64,000 bases of DNA. Origin: Sedimentibacter sp. MB31-C6. Its GTDB lineage: Bacteria; Bacillota; Clostridia; Tissierellales; Sedimentibacteraceae. The DNA lies in assembly GCF_035934735.1 (NCBI RefSeq), contig NZ_CP142396.1, positions 2,418,001 through 2,482,000 of the forward strand, given 5' to 3'. Each line of letters opens with the position of its first letter. Position 1 is the first letter of the stretch. Below the pieces are notes generated by a model that did not search any database, was not told the origin of the DNA, and saw only the letters and a list, made by a program, of their open reading frames with translations. Shown here in pieces: positions 63,243-64,000 of this stretch. The position numbers and the translations under genes were made by a program.

Positions 63243-63259
63243 TTGGCACCTTGATTGCG
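63243..63259 (+). promoter_or_regulatory. Sigma-54 promoter of the 3-hydroxybutyrate dehydrogenase gene
   Basis: TTGGCACCTTGATTGCG has GG at 63245 and GC at 63257 with 10 bases between. The start should lie near 63270, giving a leader of about 140 bases. Confidence 0.85.
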
Positions 63260-63350
63260 TTAAATTAATATGAATAATTTCGATGAATTATTCATATTAC
63301 ATAAGAAGACTAGTTATGAAAGAAGTTGCAAGATAATAAGGAGGATGCAA

Positions 63351-63371
63351 ATGAACAAGGTAATTATTTAA
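63351..63371 (+). other. Six-codon reading frame with strong ribosome-binding site
   Basis: TAAGGAGGATGCAA precedes ATG AAC AAG GTA ATT ATT TAA. It lies inside the dehydrogenase leader, 41 bases before its start. It may be a leader peptide or the relic of a deleted first gene. Confidence 0.35.
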
Positions 63372-63412
63372 GGTTAATGGAATCACAATAAAAAAATAAG
63401 TGGAGGATTAAA

Positions 63413-64000
63413 ATGTTAGAAAATAAAGTATGTATTGTAACAGGAGCAGCAAGTGGTATAGGTTTAGCAATAGCAGAAACTTTTATAAACAATAGAGCAA
63501 AAGTAGTAATGGCTGATATTAATGAAGTAAAATTAAAAGAAGAAGCTAAAGGAATTGGTGCAATATATTTCGTGACTGATTTAAGTAAGCAGGAATATTG
63601 TAAAAATTTAGTTGATTATACAGTAGAAAAATATTCAAAGGTTGATATTTTAGTAAATGTTGCTGGAATTCAAACTGTGTGTCCAATTGAAGATTTCCCT
63701 GAAGATAAATGGAAATTCATGATGGATTTAATGTTAACGGCTCCCTTCTTATTAACAAAATATGTTTGGCCATATATGAAGGAACAAGGTTGGGGAAGAA
63801 TAATTAACATGGGCTCAATCCACGGTTTGATAGCTTCTGAATATAAAGTGGCTTATATTTCAGCAAAACACGGTCTTGGCGGCTTAACTAAATCATCAGC
63901 AGTAGAAGGCGGAAAATATGGTATTACTTGCAATATGATTTGTCCATCATATGTTAGAACTCCATTGGTTGATAAACAAATTGCAGATCAGGCTAAAACT
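63413..64000 (+). CDS. bdhA: 3-hydroxybutyrate dehydrogenase (SDR family), cut by the window end
   Basis: The first 196 codons of a short-chain dehydrogenase that interconverts (R)-3-hydroxybutyrate and acetoacetate with NAD. VCIVTGAASGIGLAIAETF is the TGxxxGxG cofactor loop, NVAGIQ the NAG motif, and MGSIHG with YISAKHG the catalytic Ser and Tyr-x-x-x-Lys. CPSYVRTPLVDKQIADQ is characteristic of BdhA. ATG at 63413 follows GGAGGA. It has its own -24/-12 promoter and inverted repeat. BKACE at 22793 releases acetoacetate, which this enzyme could reduce. The stop codon is beyond the window. Confidence 0.92.
   Translation, partial: MLENKVCIVTGAASGIGLAIAETFINNRAKVVMADINEVKLKEEAKGIGAIYFVTDLSKQEYCKNLVDYTVEKYSKVDILVNVAGIQTVCPIEDFPEDKWKFMMDLMLTAPFLLTKYVWPYMKEQGWGRIINMGSIHGLIASEYKVAYISAKHGLGGLTKSSAVEGGKYGITCNMICPSYVRTPLVDKQIADQAKT

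Overview
This 64 kb window is low-GC Firmicutes DNA. Its genes point to an anaerobic, peptide- or amino-acid-fermenting member of the Clostridia/Tissierellia with an S-layer. The evidence is SLH-domain surface proteins, TTG and GTG starts behind strong GGAGG ribosome-binding sites, three sigma-54 enhancer-binding proteins, a polyferredoxin, a beta-keto acid cleavage enzyme and GH94 phosphorylases. The exact genus cannot be read from the sequence. No rRNA, tRNA or CRISPR array was seen.

Layout. 1-2087: a group II intron (117-1992), whose maturase has an in-frame amber codon, sits at the junction of a decayed gene pair. A second copy of that junction lies at 10.7 kb beside an intact GDSL hydrolase. 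2.2-10.2 kb: a sigma-54 module. An APC permease, an amidohydrolase and an unrecognised 388-aa protein read leftward from a -24/-12 promoter; a divergent activator and a serine hydrolase read rightward. 10.2-18.5 kb: a decaying accessory zone with an IclR pseudogene, flavoproteins, a VOC protein, a 905-aa S-layer protein, YbaK, a frameshifted nitroreductase and a phosphoribosyltransferase. 18.6-27.3 kb: a MATE pump, then a second sigma-54 module. There a GntP permease and a PanE-like reductase are divergent from BKACE, a MaoC hydratase, a PAS-AAA activator and an NhaC-like antiporter, with a perfect 16-bp inverted repeat between two facing -24/-12 promoters.

27.4-38.8 kb: a LacI-regulated disaccharide locus. 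A LacI repressor, a sugar ABC importer, a ChbP-like GH94 phosphorylase and an MsmK-type ATPase are on the minus strand. A cellobiose-phosphorylase-like GH94 and a BadF-type sugar kinase are on the plus strand. Both promoters carry a matching operator. 38.9-49.4 kb: envelope genes, comprising two divergent zinc-ribbon proteins, an ABC-2 exporter with two permeases, an SLH protein with a C-terminal membrane anchor, and a second ABC-2 exporter. 49.6-57.1 kb: a NapH-like polyferredoxin, a diguanylate cyclase behind phased T-tracts, an SNF2/SWIM helicase, a small COG2426 membrane protein and a Y-family polymerase; the last three are flanked by inverted copies of a 30-bp repeat. 57.4-64 kb: a third sigma-54 module, made of a PrpR-type activator, threonine aldolase and an SLC1-family symporter whose binding-site residues suggest a neutral amino acid substrate. 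It is followed by a permease split over two genes and a truncated 3-hydroxybutyrate dehydrogenase with its own -24/-12 promoter.

Taken together, the window is dominated by nutrient-specific uptake and catabolism modules, each with its own regulator and visible cis-elements. The least explained parts are the 388-aa protein in the first sigma-54 operon, the BKACE pathway substrate, and the zinc-ribbon/ABC-2/SLH envelope locus.
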